This document shows, one piece after another, positions 23,905-35,455 of a stretch of DNA of 64,000 nucleotides. The notes beneath the pieces are model-generated. The model was not told where the DNA came from, made no database searches, and worked only from the letters and a program-made list of their open reading frames with translations. Position 1 is the first letter of the stretch. Each line of letters starts with the position of its first letter. Origin of the DNA: Gnetum montanum (lineage: Eukaryota; Streptophyta; Gnetopsida; Gnetales; Gnetaceae); the NCBI GenBank assembly GCA_015680685.1, contig MNCI01028760.1, positions 108,748 through 172,747 on the forward strand, given 5' to 3'. Position numbers and translations under genes: made by a program.

Positions 23905-24183
23905 GGGCCAACCCTTGGTCACAAGGGTCCATTTGGTGAACACTTGGTCACAAGGATCTATTGGGCCAACCATTGATCATGAGGTTTCCTTTGGCCAACA
24001 CTTGGTCATGAGGGTCCATTGGGCCAACACTTGGTCACGAGGAGCCATTTGGCCTAAAATAGGTCACAAGGGTCCATTTGGCCAACACTTTGTCATGAGG
24101 ATTTGTTGGGCCAATACTTAGTCATGAGGGTCCATTTGCCTAACACTTGGTCACAGGGATTCGTTGGGCCAACACTTGGTCAC
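23905..24183. repeat. 30-bp minisatellite between elements A and B
   Basis: Nine or so units of the same 30-bp type as 4116-4620. The left end is the GGGCC duplication of A, the right end the GTCAC duplication of B (24179-24183). It is therefore a slice of one older array. Confidence 0.9.
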
Positions 24184-25165
24184 TGAAACACCACAAAATT
24201 TCAAGCTTAGTACTACTCCAACAAGAATCGAGCTAAGTCATAATGTTTCCTAGCATGGCTAAAGCTTGAGGATCCCACAGATAGCTTCAAATGGAGTCGA
24301 ATTCAACAAGGAGCAGTTCCCTAGGACTCACTGATGGCCATGACAACATCTTCTATCAGAAATGGCAACTTCAGAGCTCAACATACTTAGTTTTCACTAA
24401 GTATGCATTTCCAGCATATACGTCCAAGTTTGCGCCCACAGCGTATACGCCCAAGTTCACATTCTCAGCGTATACGCTGGGCGTATATGTCAAAGTTCAC
24501 ATTCTCAGCGTATATGTCCAGCGTATACACCCAAGCTCACCTCCACAGTGTATACACCCAGCGTACACGCCTAGCGTATACACCTCACATGTACGCTCAA
24601 CATGTACGACTGAGGTATACGCCCAGCATGCAACCCCCGAAGACGGCTTGTAAACAGCATTTTTAGAGCAAGATTTGTTACAAGGCATCAACTTACATAG
24701 ACAGAGCATTCATCAGATGTTGACATCATGCATCCTAAAAGCTATACGCTGAGCATGTACATCCTGCATGTCCAGCGTATACGCCTAGCAGACACGACGT
24801 ATACACCCAGCGTATACGCCCAGTAGACATAGCATATATGCCCAGCGTATACGCCCAGTAGGTACAAAGTGTCAAATCAAGGTCAACCGAGCTGAACACC
24901 TATAGGCGACATCTTCATGGCATCTGAAATCAAATCTGAAGGCCGAAAGACTTCTTTTTCTTTAATCAAGTCTATACGCCCAGCGTATGCGCCGAGGTCG
25001 TACGTCCAGCCTGTATATGCTGGCATATAGTAATATACACTAGCGTATAGCCATATACGATGGCATACAACACGCTGAACACTTGTAAATTTTGTCCTTT
25101 TGCACCCAGTCAACATGCCACGTGTCACCCAACCTGAGTCTAATGTCTAAACCTGTATAAAAAAC
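24184..25165 (+). mobile_element. 5' LTR of element B (recognisable part)
   Basis: Starts TGAAACACCAC and matches LTR2 (56714 onward) closely as far as the TATA box at 25156. It is rich in GCGTATACGC words. After the TATA box the similarity to LTR2 is lost and no LTR end or primer-binding site can be found. Confidence 0.8.
25156..25163 (+). promoter_or_regulatory. TATA box of the B 5' LTR
   Basis: TATAAAAA, preceded by 'gtctaaacctg' as in the B 3' LTR (57728). Confidence 0.55.
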
Positions 25166-25607
25166 TTACCGTCTGCAAACCTCGCAGCATCTATGTTGTT
25201 GAGCATCTACGTTGCTAAGTCTAAAAATTACCGTTTGCAAAGCTCCCAGCGTCTATGCCGCTGAGTCTAAAACTTACCATCTGCAAACCTCCCAGCGTCT
25301 ATGCTTCTCAGTTTACGCTATACGCTCTACGCCGTAGACTCGTCTACGCTGCCGTCCAGTATACGCTACACTCTGTACGCTGTAAACCCTGTTTACGCTG
25401 TACGCTAATGCTGTCTATGTTGCTTAGCGTATACGCTGTACTCTCTACTCCGTAGATTCTCTACGATATTACTATACATTGTATACCTATATGCTATCAC
25501 TATACATTGGTCGTTGAAGCCTATACTCTGAGACCCAGTTTATACGCTGTACGCCACGAACGTAGGTTTACACTGCACTAGGTATACTAGTTTCATATCC
25601 CTTCACT
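25166..25607 (+). repeat. Atypical leader of B with a three-fold ~60-bp repeat
   Basis: Three successive versions of 'taccgtctgcaaacctc... cagcgtctatg' lie at about 25167-25310. They are followed by many short tacgct words up to the gag ATG. The expected U5 end and primer-binding site are not visible, so this copy may have lost the ability to prime reverse transcription, or this part was rearranged. Confidence 0.55.
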
Positions 25608-28600
25608 ATGTCATATTCTCAACTATTCATCATGAACATTGTGAACTCCAACATTATAACCAAGCCAGTCACCAACATCATAGGCACCATGGCTATTCAA
25701 CAACCCGTGGTACAACCCACTGTGGGGCCTCGCCAATCTCCTAGACTGCAAGGGAAGAACCCATCATTTAACATCATACCCCAGGACCAATACAGTTTCA
25801 TATGCGTGAAAATGCAAGCAAGTCTAACCGTGGACCAAACTAAGATGGAGGCTAAAAGACAATACGAATCGTTTTATAGAGGAGGGCATGAGTTCATCCC
25901 TTCACCATATGATATCATTCCTCTCCCTAAACATTACTCTAAGCTTATCACTCAACTCTTACTACTAAAGAATCAGCCCCTAGACCACTCCGTGGAAAAT
26001 CCTCAATTGGAAGAGGAGGACGACTTCATAGCTCAATTCGAGCACGAAGATTCGTACCACATCCTTAGCCCACAAACTTATACAAATCTATCGTTTCACC
26101 CATTTACAGGCGAAACTACATCCCTCCAGCCATTTAAAATCATGTAAGCACATGTGCCTCAACAAGAGGTACCCACTCTCATCCCCATTCCTCCAGCGAC
26201 TGATGTTTAAGTCAACACGCTTCCCCTCGCAATTCCTCCTACGGCCACGGTATCCCCGTTCGTACAAATGCAACCTCCCCAAAATAATGTAGGAGCAACC
26301 TTCCCACCCCGGGTGATAGGAATGCCACATGTGATACCAGCTTCTATGTCCGCTCATTACATTCCCCGAATCCAAACCCAGGGAGTTGCTTTCACCGCTG
26401 TAACTTAACCAACTCAGATTGCCCCTATACAAAACGTGACTGCCCAATGGGTGGTGATTGGTGCTCAACTGCATCAATTCCCCCATTACAACATACCCCC
26501 TCACGTAGTTCTACCAGCTAACATTCCTCAAGGACAACCACAGCAACAACAACCCCTCGCCTACAATGTGCTGCCCCTGATACCACCCGCTATAAATATT
26601 CCGCAAGTACAACCTCCAACTACACAGCTTTTAGCCTTCCAACCCACCATTCAACAATCCAATCTATATACTGTTCCACATCCCCAAGCTGCTTTCTCAC
26701 CTAGCGCCCAAGATTGGGTTGATGCTAAAAAACTAATGCAGGAACTAACTGACGAGGTCAAACGGCTCAAGATAGCTGCTGATGGAGAACTGAAGGTAGT
26801 GGACTTTTATCACAATGACCCCATCAGCTCTTCGGTTCCGCCCCTAACATTACCCAAAGGTGTATCTTTTACTACATTGACCAAATACAATAGGGAGACA
26901 GACCCTAACGCTCACCTCATAATGTTCAGACTAGAGTGTGCACTACTTCAGGCATGGCCACATGCCATTTTGCAAGTGTTCCCTATGTCCCTCCCAGGGA
27001 GAGCACTTGATTGGTATTGGGCCTTGCCAAGAAACTCAATATTTTCTCTAGAGGAGTTGTTACATCAATTCGTTACCAAGTTCAAGTATAACTTGAAACC
27101 TGAAGCAACACTCGACAGCCTTATATAGGTTAAACAAGCACCTCTAGAACCCATACAAAAATTCATCCAAAGGTGGAGTGCTGCTCTCAATGAGCTCCAC
27201 GAGCCGATCCCACAAATGTATCTGCTCACCATTCTAAAAGAGGTTGTTAATGACCTTTTCAAATCCAAGTTATATTATCTCAATGCACGTAACCTCAATC
27301 AAGCCTTTATATAGATTAAAAACATAGAGGAGGTGGCCCAAAATAGCCACGATCCTGCATAATTAGCCTTTCAGAATCAACACAATAAGAAAGATAAAGA
27401 AAAGGCTAAAACAACTATAGTGGCAATAGCGGAAACACAACAAGAAAATATGGAACAACCAAGTAAACCACCTATCACCTCTACTAATTATGCTAAACCT
27501 ACTACCAAGACCATGCCATAATCGTCCTCATCACAGAACCCAACACCGAATCATATGAGAAACTTTGAGAGGAAAGAACCTTCCCAATACACGCCATTAC
27601 CTATGAAGCCATCGTAACTATTTGACCAGCTCCTAAAGGTTCGATTAATGAAACATAAATAGTTGTCCCCTGTAGTGATCCAGAGGCATGATCGGTTCTG
27701 TCAACTGGTTCAGAACCCAAGCCTAGCAATGCCAGATGAGCCCCCAGTACCAAAAGGCTTTAGAATGGATCGTTTCTATGATTATCATCAACACAATGGG
27801 CATGGCACGGATTACTATTTCACCCTAAAACAAGACATACAATGAATGATCGATGGAGGTCAGATCACCTTTGATGAAGCCAACCCCGTCCAACCGCAAA
27901 ACCAGGCCATGGGTGTCTATAAAGATCCCCTAAATACCAAAGAGGCATCGTATGTGATCAACACAATCTACCTCAATAACGAACTTGAAACACTTAGCAT
28001 CAACACTGTCTATTTCGACCATGAGCAACAAATGCCTAATAAACCATCCATAGTGTGTATTCCTCTCACTATACAAACATCGGCACCTCAGTCTTCATAC
28101 CCCCCACAACAACCTTATGTCGTCTGAATTCCCCCTTCCCTAGCAACTCCTAACACCCCAACATGTGAAAAACCATACGTGATGCACATACCTTCCACTG
28201 CTACTACCAACAGCTCACCAAACCCTCCTATTCGCCCTACCCCCTACGTAGTTTGAGTACCACCCGCGGTCGCAATAGCGGAGGTACAACCTCCAGCCAA
28301 GCCAACTCCATACGTCGTTAGGACATCCGAACATCCCAGTGATCACCAATCCTCCATTCCAAAAACACAAAATAAACTAAGTCCCTATGTCATCAAGGTG
28401 CCCAGCCAGCCTGGCACTCAACCGCATACAACCGTCCAACCGCAACCCTGCCCGACTCCATATGTAGTACAAATCCCAAAGCAACCTGAGGCCCCAAAAC
28501 CAATAGCACCCCCGTGTCACACATGAGAATGCCTAGTGGATAAGCTTACACATGAACGCTTGGAGAAGGAGCGTCAACGGCTAGCCTTAGGACCTCCTAA

Positions 28601-29790
28601 ACCTACCCCACTAAATGCAATACCCATGACACAACCTAACGATAAACCAAACACAGGCCATGAGGGTGAATCATCTAGAAGACATGACACACCCAAATCA
28701 ATGATTCTGGGCAAAAATGAGAAACCAACCATGCATGAAATAAAACTGTTGGGCCCAATGGACCAAATCATTGCCGACAAACATGCGTCCAACAGTAGAG
28801 ATCTAGCAGCGGCTCTAACACAAGTCACACAAGCACTAAAACAAAAAAAAACTTCACTAAGCTTATACAACCTAGTGTTAAAATCACAAACCCATCATGA
28901 AGCTTTAGTGCACATGTTAACATCTATCCCAGTGAGCAAGGACTTGCCTCCAAATGAACCTTCAATTCATGCAGTAATGTACTCGCCTCAAGGGTCAACT
29001 TCCAAGCCACTAAGTTTCCACAACAACAACATCAAGTTGGATTAGAAAATGGGAGAGGTAACAACAGCCCCTATGTTCATAACAATACAAATAAACCAAT
29101 TCAAGATACATAGGGTCCATGTAGATGATGGAGCTGCCACAAATGTAGTGCCATATCCCATCGTCGAACAACTGGGGCTCACAGAGCTAAACAGACCAAC
29201 TACCACCACATGCTTGAAATCATTCAGCAGGTCACGCGCGATAGTCAAAGGCACAGTGACTTTAGACTTTATAGCAAGGGATCAATTCCCCACATCTGTC
29301 AACTTTGTGGTAATTGATGAAATGCCAGGGTTTAACCTAATCTTGGGAAGGCCCTGGCTAGCCCAACTAAAAGTAGTCTCTTCCCCTATACACCAAGAGA
29401 TCCACCTACCTTACGAAGGTGGCGAAATCATTATATATGGGGAGGCTACTACACCCATCATCTCATCGTACGTATACATAGACCAAGGCTCAGAGATTAA
29501 GCTTGAAGAGCCTAGACAACATGACACAAATGAACAACAACCGGTAGGCAATACCCGGGCCTGACATTGTACATACGTAGCCTCACCTAGAAATCGCAAC
29601 TGACACAGAAACCACAATACATGTAGAAGCACAAGAAAACACTAACATGGGAACAATTCCATCAGATGTTCCTTGGGCTGAATTACCATTCAACATGATC
29701 AGCGAAGTGGACGTTGAACATAGAATCATACCCATTAACGCATCTCCCAACGTCAAAATGAGAAAAATCAAAAAATTACTAAAACAATAA
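25608..29790 (+). pseudogene. gag-pro polyprotein of element B
   Basis: Single frame from the ATG at 25608 to the TAA at 29788, broken by stops only. The N-terminal part has SPRLQGKNPSF (C: SLRLQGKESVF) and YDIIPLPKH (C: YDIIPLTKH). The gag core at about 26800-27120 has VDFYHNDPISS, then LDWYWALPRNSIFSLEELL. The zinc-knuckle-like region is FYDYHQHNGHGTDYY at about 27770-27820. A long proline-rich linker follows (about 27900-28530). Protease at about 29049-29460 has VDDGAATNVVP (Asp-Asp-Gly active site) and FNLILGRPWLAQL. The start at 25608 matches the length and motif spacing of gag C. Confidence 0.88.
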
Positions 29791-29800
29791 ACCACAAACT

Positions 29801-30026
29801 ATCTGAAATGACATTAAACTATAACAAGTCTGAAAAGACATTAAACTACATTCCAAGTCTGGAATGATGTTAAACTATCATGTCCGCAACAACATAAAAC
29901 TAGCCACGATTAGCAATGGTCGATCACCTAAGAAATCAACCCAGGTCACTTGAAACTTCTCCTATTTACGTATGGCCTGAAATGGCCTTAAACTAGTGTG
30001 CATGGCTCGAAATGGCCTTAAACTAG
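29801..30026 (+). repeat. Hairpin/TTAAACTAG cluster B1 (after gag-pro)
   Basis: Six units. Best: GTCT-GAAA-AGAC (29828-29839) followed by ATTAAACTA; GGCC-TGAAAT-GGCC and GGCT-CGAAAT-GGCC (G-T wobble) with TTAAACTAG near 29970-30026. Unit spacing is not a multiple of 3, so these units do not code for a repeat peptide. Confidence 0.7.
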
Positions 30027-30420
30027 ATCATCCACTTCTACTTCAGTTTTTATTTTTTTCAAATTCTAGTTCACTATTCGAATTTACACTTGTGTTGCCA
30101 TGTTTTCCCTTTTCGCAATGATCTTTTGCTCGTAATTACAGTCCTACATATGATTACATCCGTGCATTATACTTAAACCACAAAAAAAACCAAAAAATTT
30201 TATATTCCCGTGTCGTGTTTACATTTAAACCCAAAATCCACAACAAAAAAATATAAGTAAAAAATTATGTATATATACATGTAATGATGTACAATTACAA
30301 GAGTCAACTGATGTACAATTACAAGAGTCAACTGATTTTACTCATCCATTCAAGATAACTCAAATCACTCAATTTATAATTCACGTATAAATTTGAGTCT
30401 GAAAAATTTCAAAACAAAGA

Positions 30421-33400
30421 TCAAACATCAGGGGTAGGAGGATCATCCCCTTTAGACCTGCTGGCATCATGAGCCCCCACTCCATTGGGGCGAGCTTCCT
30501 GAACATCATCATCACCTTGATCCTATAAAATGCAAAGGGAACAATCAACATAAGGATAAAATAGAAAACCTTCAAACATTATTTAGTGAATGAATTTCAT
30601 GATAACAAAACACTTACCATAGGGGACCCCCCTAAACCAAATTCCAATCGGCGAAGGATTTCCTCTTCTGAGACACTGGTCCAATCGGTCCCATCAAGGC
30701 CTAGGTCGAAATCCGCCAAGGCCTTCCCCTTGTCAAAAGCTGACCAGGTAGGACGCTTTAAAGGGAATTCACCCATAGACACCTCCCCAGAAGTAGTTGT
30801 AATTACCCTTGTAGGCGATTCCATCTCAACAGTTGTGTTCTGAGCAAAGGTATCAAAAGTAGAGCGTAGACCTAGGCCTTCTACAAACATTTCTAGCTGA
30901 TGCTTTTCAATGGATACTTCTTTCAGTGATTTCTTATAATGGTGCTTGTGGTTCTTCTCATCCTGACCCCACTTATGCACCTTGAAAGTGAAAAGCTTTC
31001 CAATCTTGACACTTGAGGTTCAATAGGTCTACTTGAGCCTTGCGCTTTGCTAGTTTCCGGGTCAGTGATGCGTGGCGATTGAGTAGGTTCCAATATCTAG
31101 TATACGTGACCTCGAAAGTCCACCAAGAGCGATCACCACTTAGTTTAGCAGAGGCAAACTCATACCGAGCCTTGAGATCATCACGCTCAACTAACAACTC
31201 AGAAACTTCCTTCTCCTTCGCTTGAACTTGCAACCACAACTGTTCAATGGAATTCCTACAAGTCCAAAGCAATTTGGTGTTGTGTACCAGACCCTTCGCC
31301 ACTTTGTCATAGACTAGCCTTGGCACCTGCTTGAATTCTACGGATAGTGTGGGAAAACTCTCAATGTTAACTGTCTCAGATGGATCCCACGTCAGTTTGG
31401 CACCTACGCATACAAAAGGAACAAATGCTAAAATGACAAAAACGAGGTGTGAAACTCTAAAGCTGTAAAAAACAAAAACTCAAAACATTGATACCTATCT
31501 TAGGGTGGGCTTCCTGAATACGTTCTACAACCTCCTCAGCAATATCAGCCACAAAATCCATCTTACTTGGCATTTCAGTCCATGTAAATGGTCCACGAGT
31601 ATGAGACGGACTAACCTCCACAGTCCTTTCAGGGGGGACCATTTTCATGGGCACGTCCAGTCACATCGTCCTGGTTTCACTACCTTCATCTGGAAGTGAT
31701 GAAAACATAAAAATAAAATACCATAAAACAACAACTCACAAAGCAATGCAATAAAATAAAAGAAAACATACTGTGTTCTCTGTCCCCTTCTTTGGATTCG
31801 CCTAAGTCCAGTCTTCCCTTAAGGAAGCTGCTGAACATTTCATCGACACCACTCTAATCATCCACCAATTCAGTCTCTATGGTATCTTCCCTCGGCTCTT
31901 CCATCCCTCCCATCTGATCTTTGCCCACGTCTTCCTCCTCAATCATCAACTCTGTTGTAGCCTCCTCCTCTTCAATGATAGTCTCTAATTCCTGCCTCCT
32001 TCAGTCATCAAATCTATTGTAGCCTCCTCCTCTTCAATGATAGTCTCTAATTCCTGCCTCCTCACTTCTCGAGTTAAGTCTAAAGGCATCAGTGGCATGT
32101 AAGTGGTCAAAATAAAAATTATGAATAAGACAAAAATGATAAAACAATAAGAGTACTAAGCTTACTTACCTCGGATAGGCATCTTGAACCATATGTGCTT
32201 CACCCGTGGCTCATCCACATTTGAGGCCTCCTCGGTCGAACGTTCATGCTTCTTCAGCTTTGACTTGGCCTTACCGATGGTCTCTTTGATGACCCATTCT
32301 GCTCTCTTGGTAGTATAAGGCATGTCGTCTGGTTCCAACCCCACACTGTCATGTGTGTGGATTGAGGTACCAGATGACCCCCTTGTCGTGATAGATACGG
32401 ATTCATCAATTCCCTCAGGCACATCTTGGGACTCAGCTGTTTCAAACAAATGGTTGATCCACGGGCGGGATAATTGACCTCGATCCCATAGAACATACTT
32501 ATTGTCCGTGTGAACCACTAGAAACTTTGCCAAACAGTGAAGATAATTGGCAAAGAATGCAAAGGTAAAGTGGGATTGTGCCTCGACATTTGAGCACAAT
32601 CACACTATCTCCTTCTGAAGGCCCGACAACAAAAATTGGGCCCAGTTATAACGCATTCCAGTTTCTAGGACGGTTCGCATAATATGCACAACTTCAACAC
32701 CAAGAATCCGCACCTGGGAAAAGGATTTAGGAAATACCTATGCCCTAAACAAGGGATATAACTCATTAACTTCCTCAACTTTTGACTTCCCTTGCATAGG
32801 AAATCCCTTGGCACCCTTCATAACGCCCAACTAGTCCTCTAGCTCACGTACCATATGAAGCTCTTTCTGAGCCCTGTCCAAAACTACATCTACGCCATCC
32901 GTCGATACACCAAACAGGTTTAAAAAGAATTTGGCTGATAGATGGAAGACTATCTTAACACCCTTAATTCAGGTGCTGTAGTAAGAGATGGATTTGTCGA
33001 ATCAATCAATGATTCCGATCATTTCAGCTATCGACACATCAGGGCTAGGGGTTGTAAAGAGCTCCATAAGGCCAACATTATCTAAATAATGGACAATGGA
33101 CAGCGAGGCATGGGTGCACAACCATTTTTGTGCCTTATTGATCTCCCCAAACTTCATCAAGAGGGTACTCTTAGTTCGTCCTGTTGTGACAGGGTCTCCG
33201 TCGGGAGGGACATCAACTGCAGATACAATTTGAAACCATCATATCAGTATAACCCCCAGCAGTTGAACAAACACGTTAACACATCTAGAAAATATTGTCA
33301 CTTACCTTCAGTGGTTGACTTAGAGGTGCTACCCAAGTTAGAGTCACGAGGAAAAATTGGTCTCTTATGTAACCAATCTTGATGCAACCACCCACGAGCT

Positions 33401-33574
33401 ATGCATTGTGCGAAGGCTCTAGAAATTTTTTTATGAAAATGGACAATATCATCCTTGGTTTGAGCTAACACAGCTCCGCGAAGGGTGGGACCTACCATAA
33501 AGGTCTCTAGAGCAGTATGAGCTAGGGCAAGTCCATCATCATCAATGCATGTCCCATCTGGGTTAACTTGGGGC
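30421..33574 (-). pseudogene. Antisense gene of element B, exons 3 to 8
   Basis: The downstream part of the antisense gene; exons 1-2 are at 49619-50951, beyond insertion C. Predicted exons: 33574-33306 (acceptor TTGCAG, donor GTAAGT; contains GWLHQDW); 33216-32170 (acceptor CTGCAG, donor GTAAGT; contains LFGVSTDG, AKGFP, YPLFRA, HIMR); about 32080-31780 (acidic, with a 59-bp tandem duplication); about 31660-31495 (WTEMPSKMDF); about 31408-30617 (LTWDPSET, coiled-coil-like VQAKEKEVSELLVERDDL, donor GTAAGT); 30527-30421 (DQGDDDVQEA to a TGA stop). The exon set and splice sites match those of C. Some stops and a frame change near 30980 indicate decay. The product is unknown; nuclear targeting or enzymatic activity cannot be judged. 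Confidence 0.75.
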
Positions 33575-33601
33575 CTGCAAGAGAATGGTCATCAAAACAG
33601 G

Positions 33602-35210
33602 TGAAACACCGTGAAAATTGCTAGTCGGCCTCAGGCAAAGATTCGCAATTCATGCGAGGGCGCATGTCAGAATTCGAGAAGGGAGAATAAGACAGAGCAA
33701 CACCAAGAGGCATGTAGCATCAAGTCTTTGACTTCCTGTGCAGATTCCTAATCTTTCTATGCTTTCTCTGTTTACGCTATATCACGCGACACAGCGTAAT
33801 AGCGCTTAGCGTGATTCTGTTCAAACATAATCCGGCATCAGAAGGCTATTTACTTTGGCATGAGGAGAGGCTTGAGCAGTGTAACATGCGAATTCTCACA
33901 TATTTTTCTAAGGCTTTTTGTTCAACGCTAGGTTTACGCTCTGTTATGCACGACAGTGTAATGAGCTCCAAAACAGTCAAAGGCAAAGTCTAAAGAAGTG
34001 CAACAGATCAACCCTTTTCTCTTGACATGCAAATTGCTCATCATATGCAATGAAGCGTATCACAGCATATTGCATCGCCAAGCTAAACATTTTTTACGCT
34101 TCATTATGTGCGACTGCGTAAACGAGCGTAAAATAGCTTGAATCAGTTATCTTCCACGTTATGTTACGCTCTTGCACGCAACGCAACGCGAATGAGCATA
34201 ATATAACCTAAGGCCAGTTGAAACATGCCCGACGCGCATCTGTTCTTCACACGCACAATATGCAAACGAGCATATTTTGCATAGTCACAAAATTTGACAC
34301 AAAAAGGTCAAGTCAACGGTACCCGAAACGTCCGGGATACACGTCATCAGGATTGCACCTTTTCTACAGGACATCGCAGCCTATAAATACCCCAGTTGAC
34401 AAAGATACAGGGGTTGGAAAATCAAAGAGGCAAGGACATTTTTCTGAGCACAAGAGCATTTATCACCTAGAGCAGAGATAGAGAGGGCAGCACTTTGGCA
34501 ATTGTTGACAGCATCACCTTCCGACAGAGACAAGAGACACTTGGCTTAAGCATTGGCAGTAAGAGCAATTCCCCTCTGGCGAAGACACAACTTTCTCCAT
34601 TGGCGACTATCGGCAGTTCCGAGTAGAGACTACCTAAGGCAAAAGGAGTAGATCAGAGATCCAGACATCATCTGGTGTGGTTTGTGAGTTTCTATTGATT
34701 AGAAGCAGTTGATCAATAGACGTCAGAACTTGACCTTCCTTGCATCCCTTCCCCAGCCTACAAGGTAGATCGGATTCTATTCTGCACTTCTGCTCAGACA
34801 GTTTGCTTGTTTCTTGTTACTTTGTGTTTGCTTGTACAAAACAATCGGGGTCTCCCTAGTGTGACTTGAATATACAAAATACTTATTTTCCTGGGTCAAA
34901 CTATAGATCTTGCAATTACGCGTCTCTCTCATGTCTGATTCCAGTTGTCATGTTGACGCTATCATCGTCGTTATTGTTCATCTATGTCACTTTTCTCTCA
35001 TTTTTCACATCACCGAATCATATTGTTCCATGAAATATTCGTAATCTTCATCGGTTTACTAATTAGTAAGTCCCTGTCTGATCGACAAGACCGTTCAGGG
35101 CACCACGGATTCGTTTTTCCAGCATAGCCCTCGTGTAGATCCGTGGTTAAAACTATGTACACGGGATTGTGTTTGGTATTTTCCAGCTACTGGCATTTTT
35201 TGTTGTTATA
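33602..35210 (+). mobile_element. 5' LTR of element C
   Basis: About 1609 bp, close to the LTR length in A (1625) and B (1611). It starts TGAAACACCG. It contains ttacgc/gcgtaa words (33770-34210) and a TATAAATACCCC box at 34382. From about 33975 on it aligns with the 3' LTR at 48321-49556. Confidence 0.88.
34382..34389 (+). promoter_or_regulatory. TATA box of the C 5' LTR
   Basis: TATAAATA followed by CCCC, identical in the C 3' LTR (48735). Confidence 0.6.
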
Positions 35211-35216
35211 TTTTTT

Positions 35217-35232
35217 TGGTGCTAGAAGGAGG
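35217..35232 (+). other. Primer-binding site of element C
   Basis: TGGTGCTAGAAGGAGG, six bases after the LTR end. It corresponds to the A site at 6253. Confidence 0.6.
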
Positions 35233-35455
35233 ATCTCTTAGGTTCCGATCCACCTTTTTCGGGTAGCCCTGCTAGCGATCTATACCCAAAATCGTAAACG
35301 TAATACCTCTAGGGAAGCTTACGATAAGTCGTGTGGTGTAGATCGGTCTCAGCAACGATTCCTTTGGAATCCTACAGGGTAGAAAGCCTATTTGTGATCT
35401 TATTGCCAGCCATCTTTTAGATCTCGTTATCAGTCACCGTCAATCTCATTGATCA

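Noticed and set aside
32162-32599. Independent host gene on the minus strand
   Set aside because: It is part of exon 4 of the antisense gene of B and has a homologue at the same place in C.
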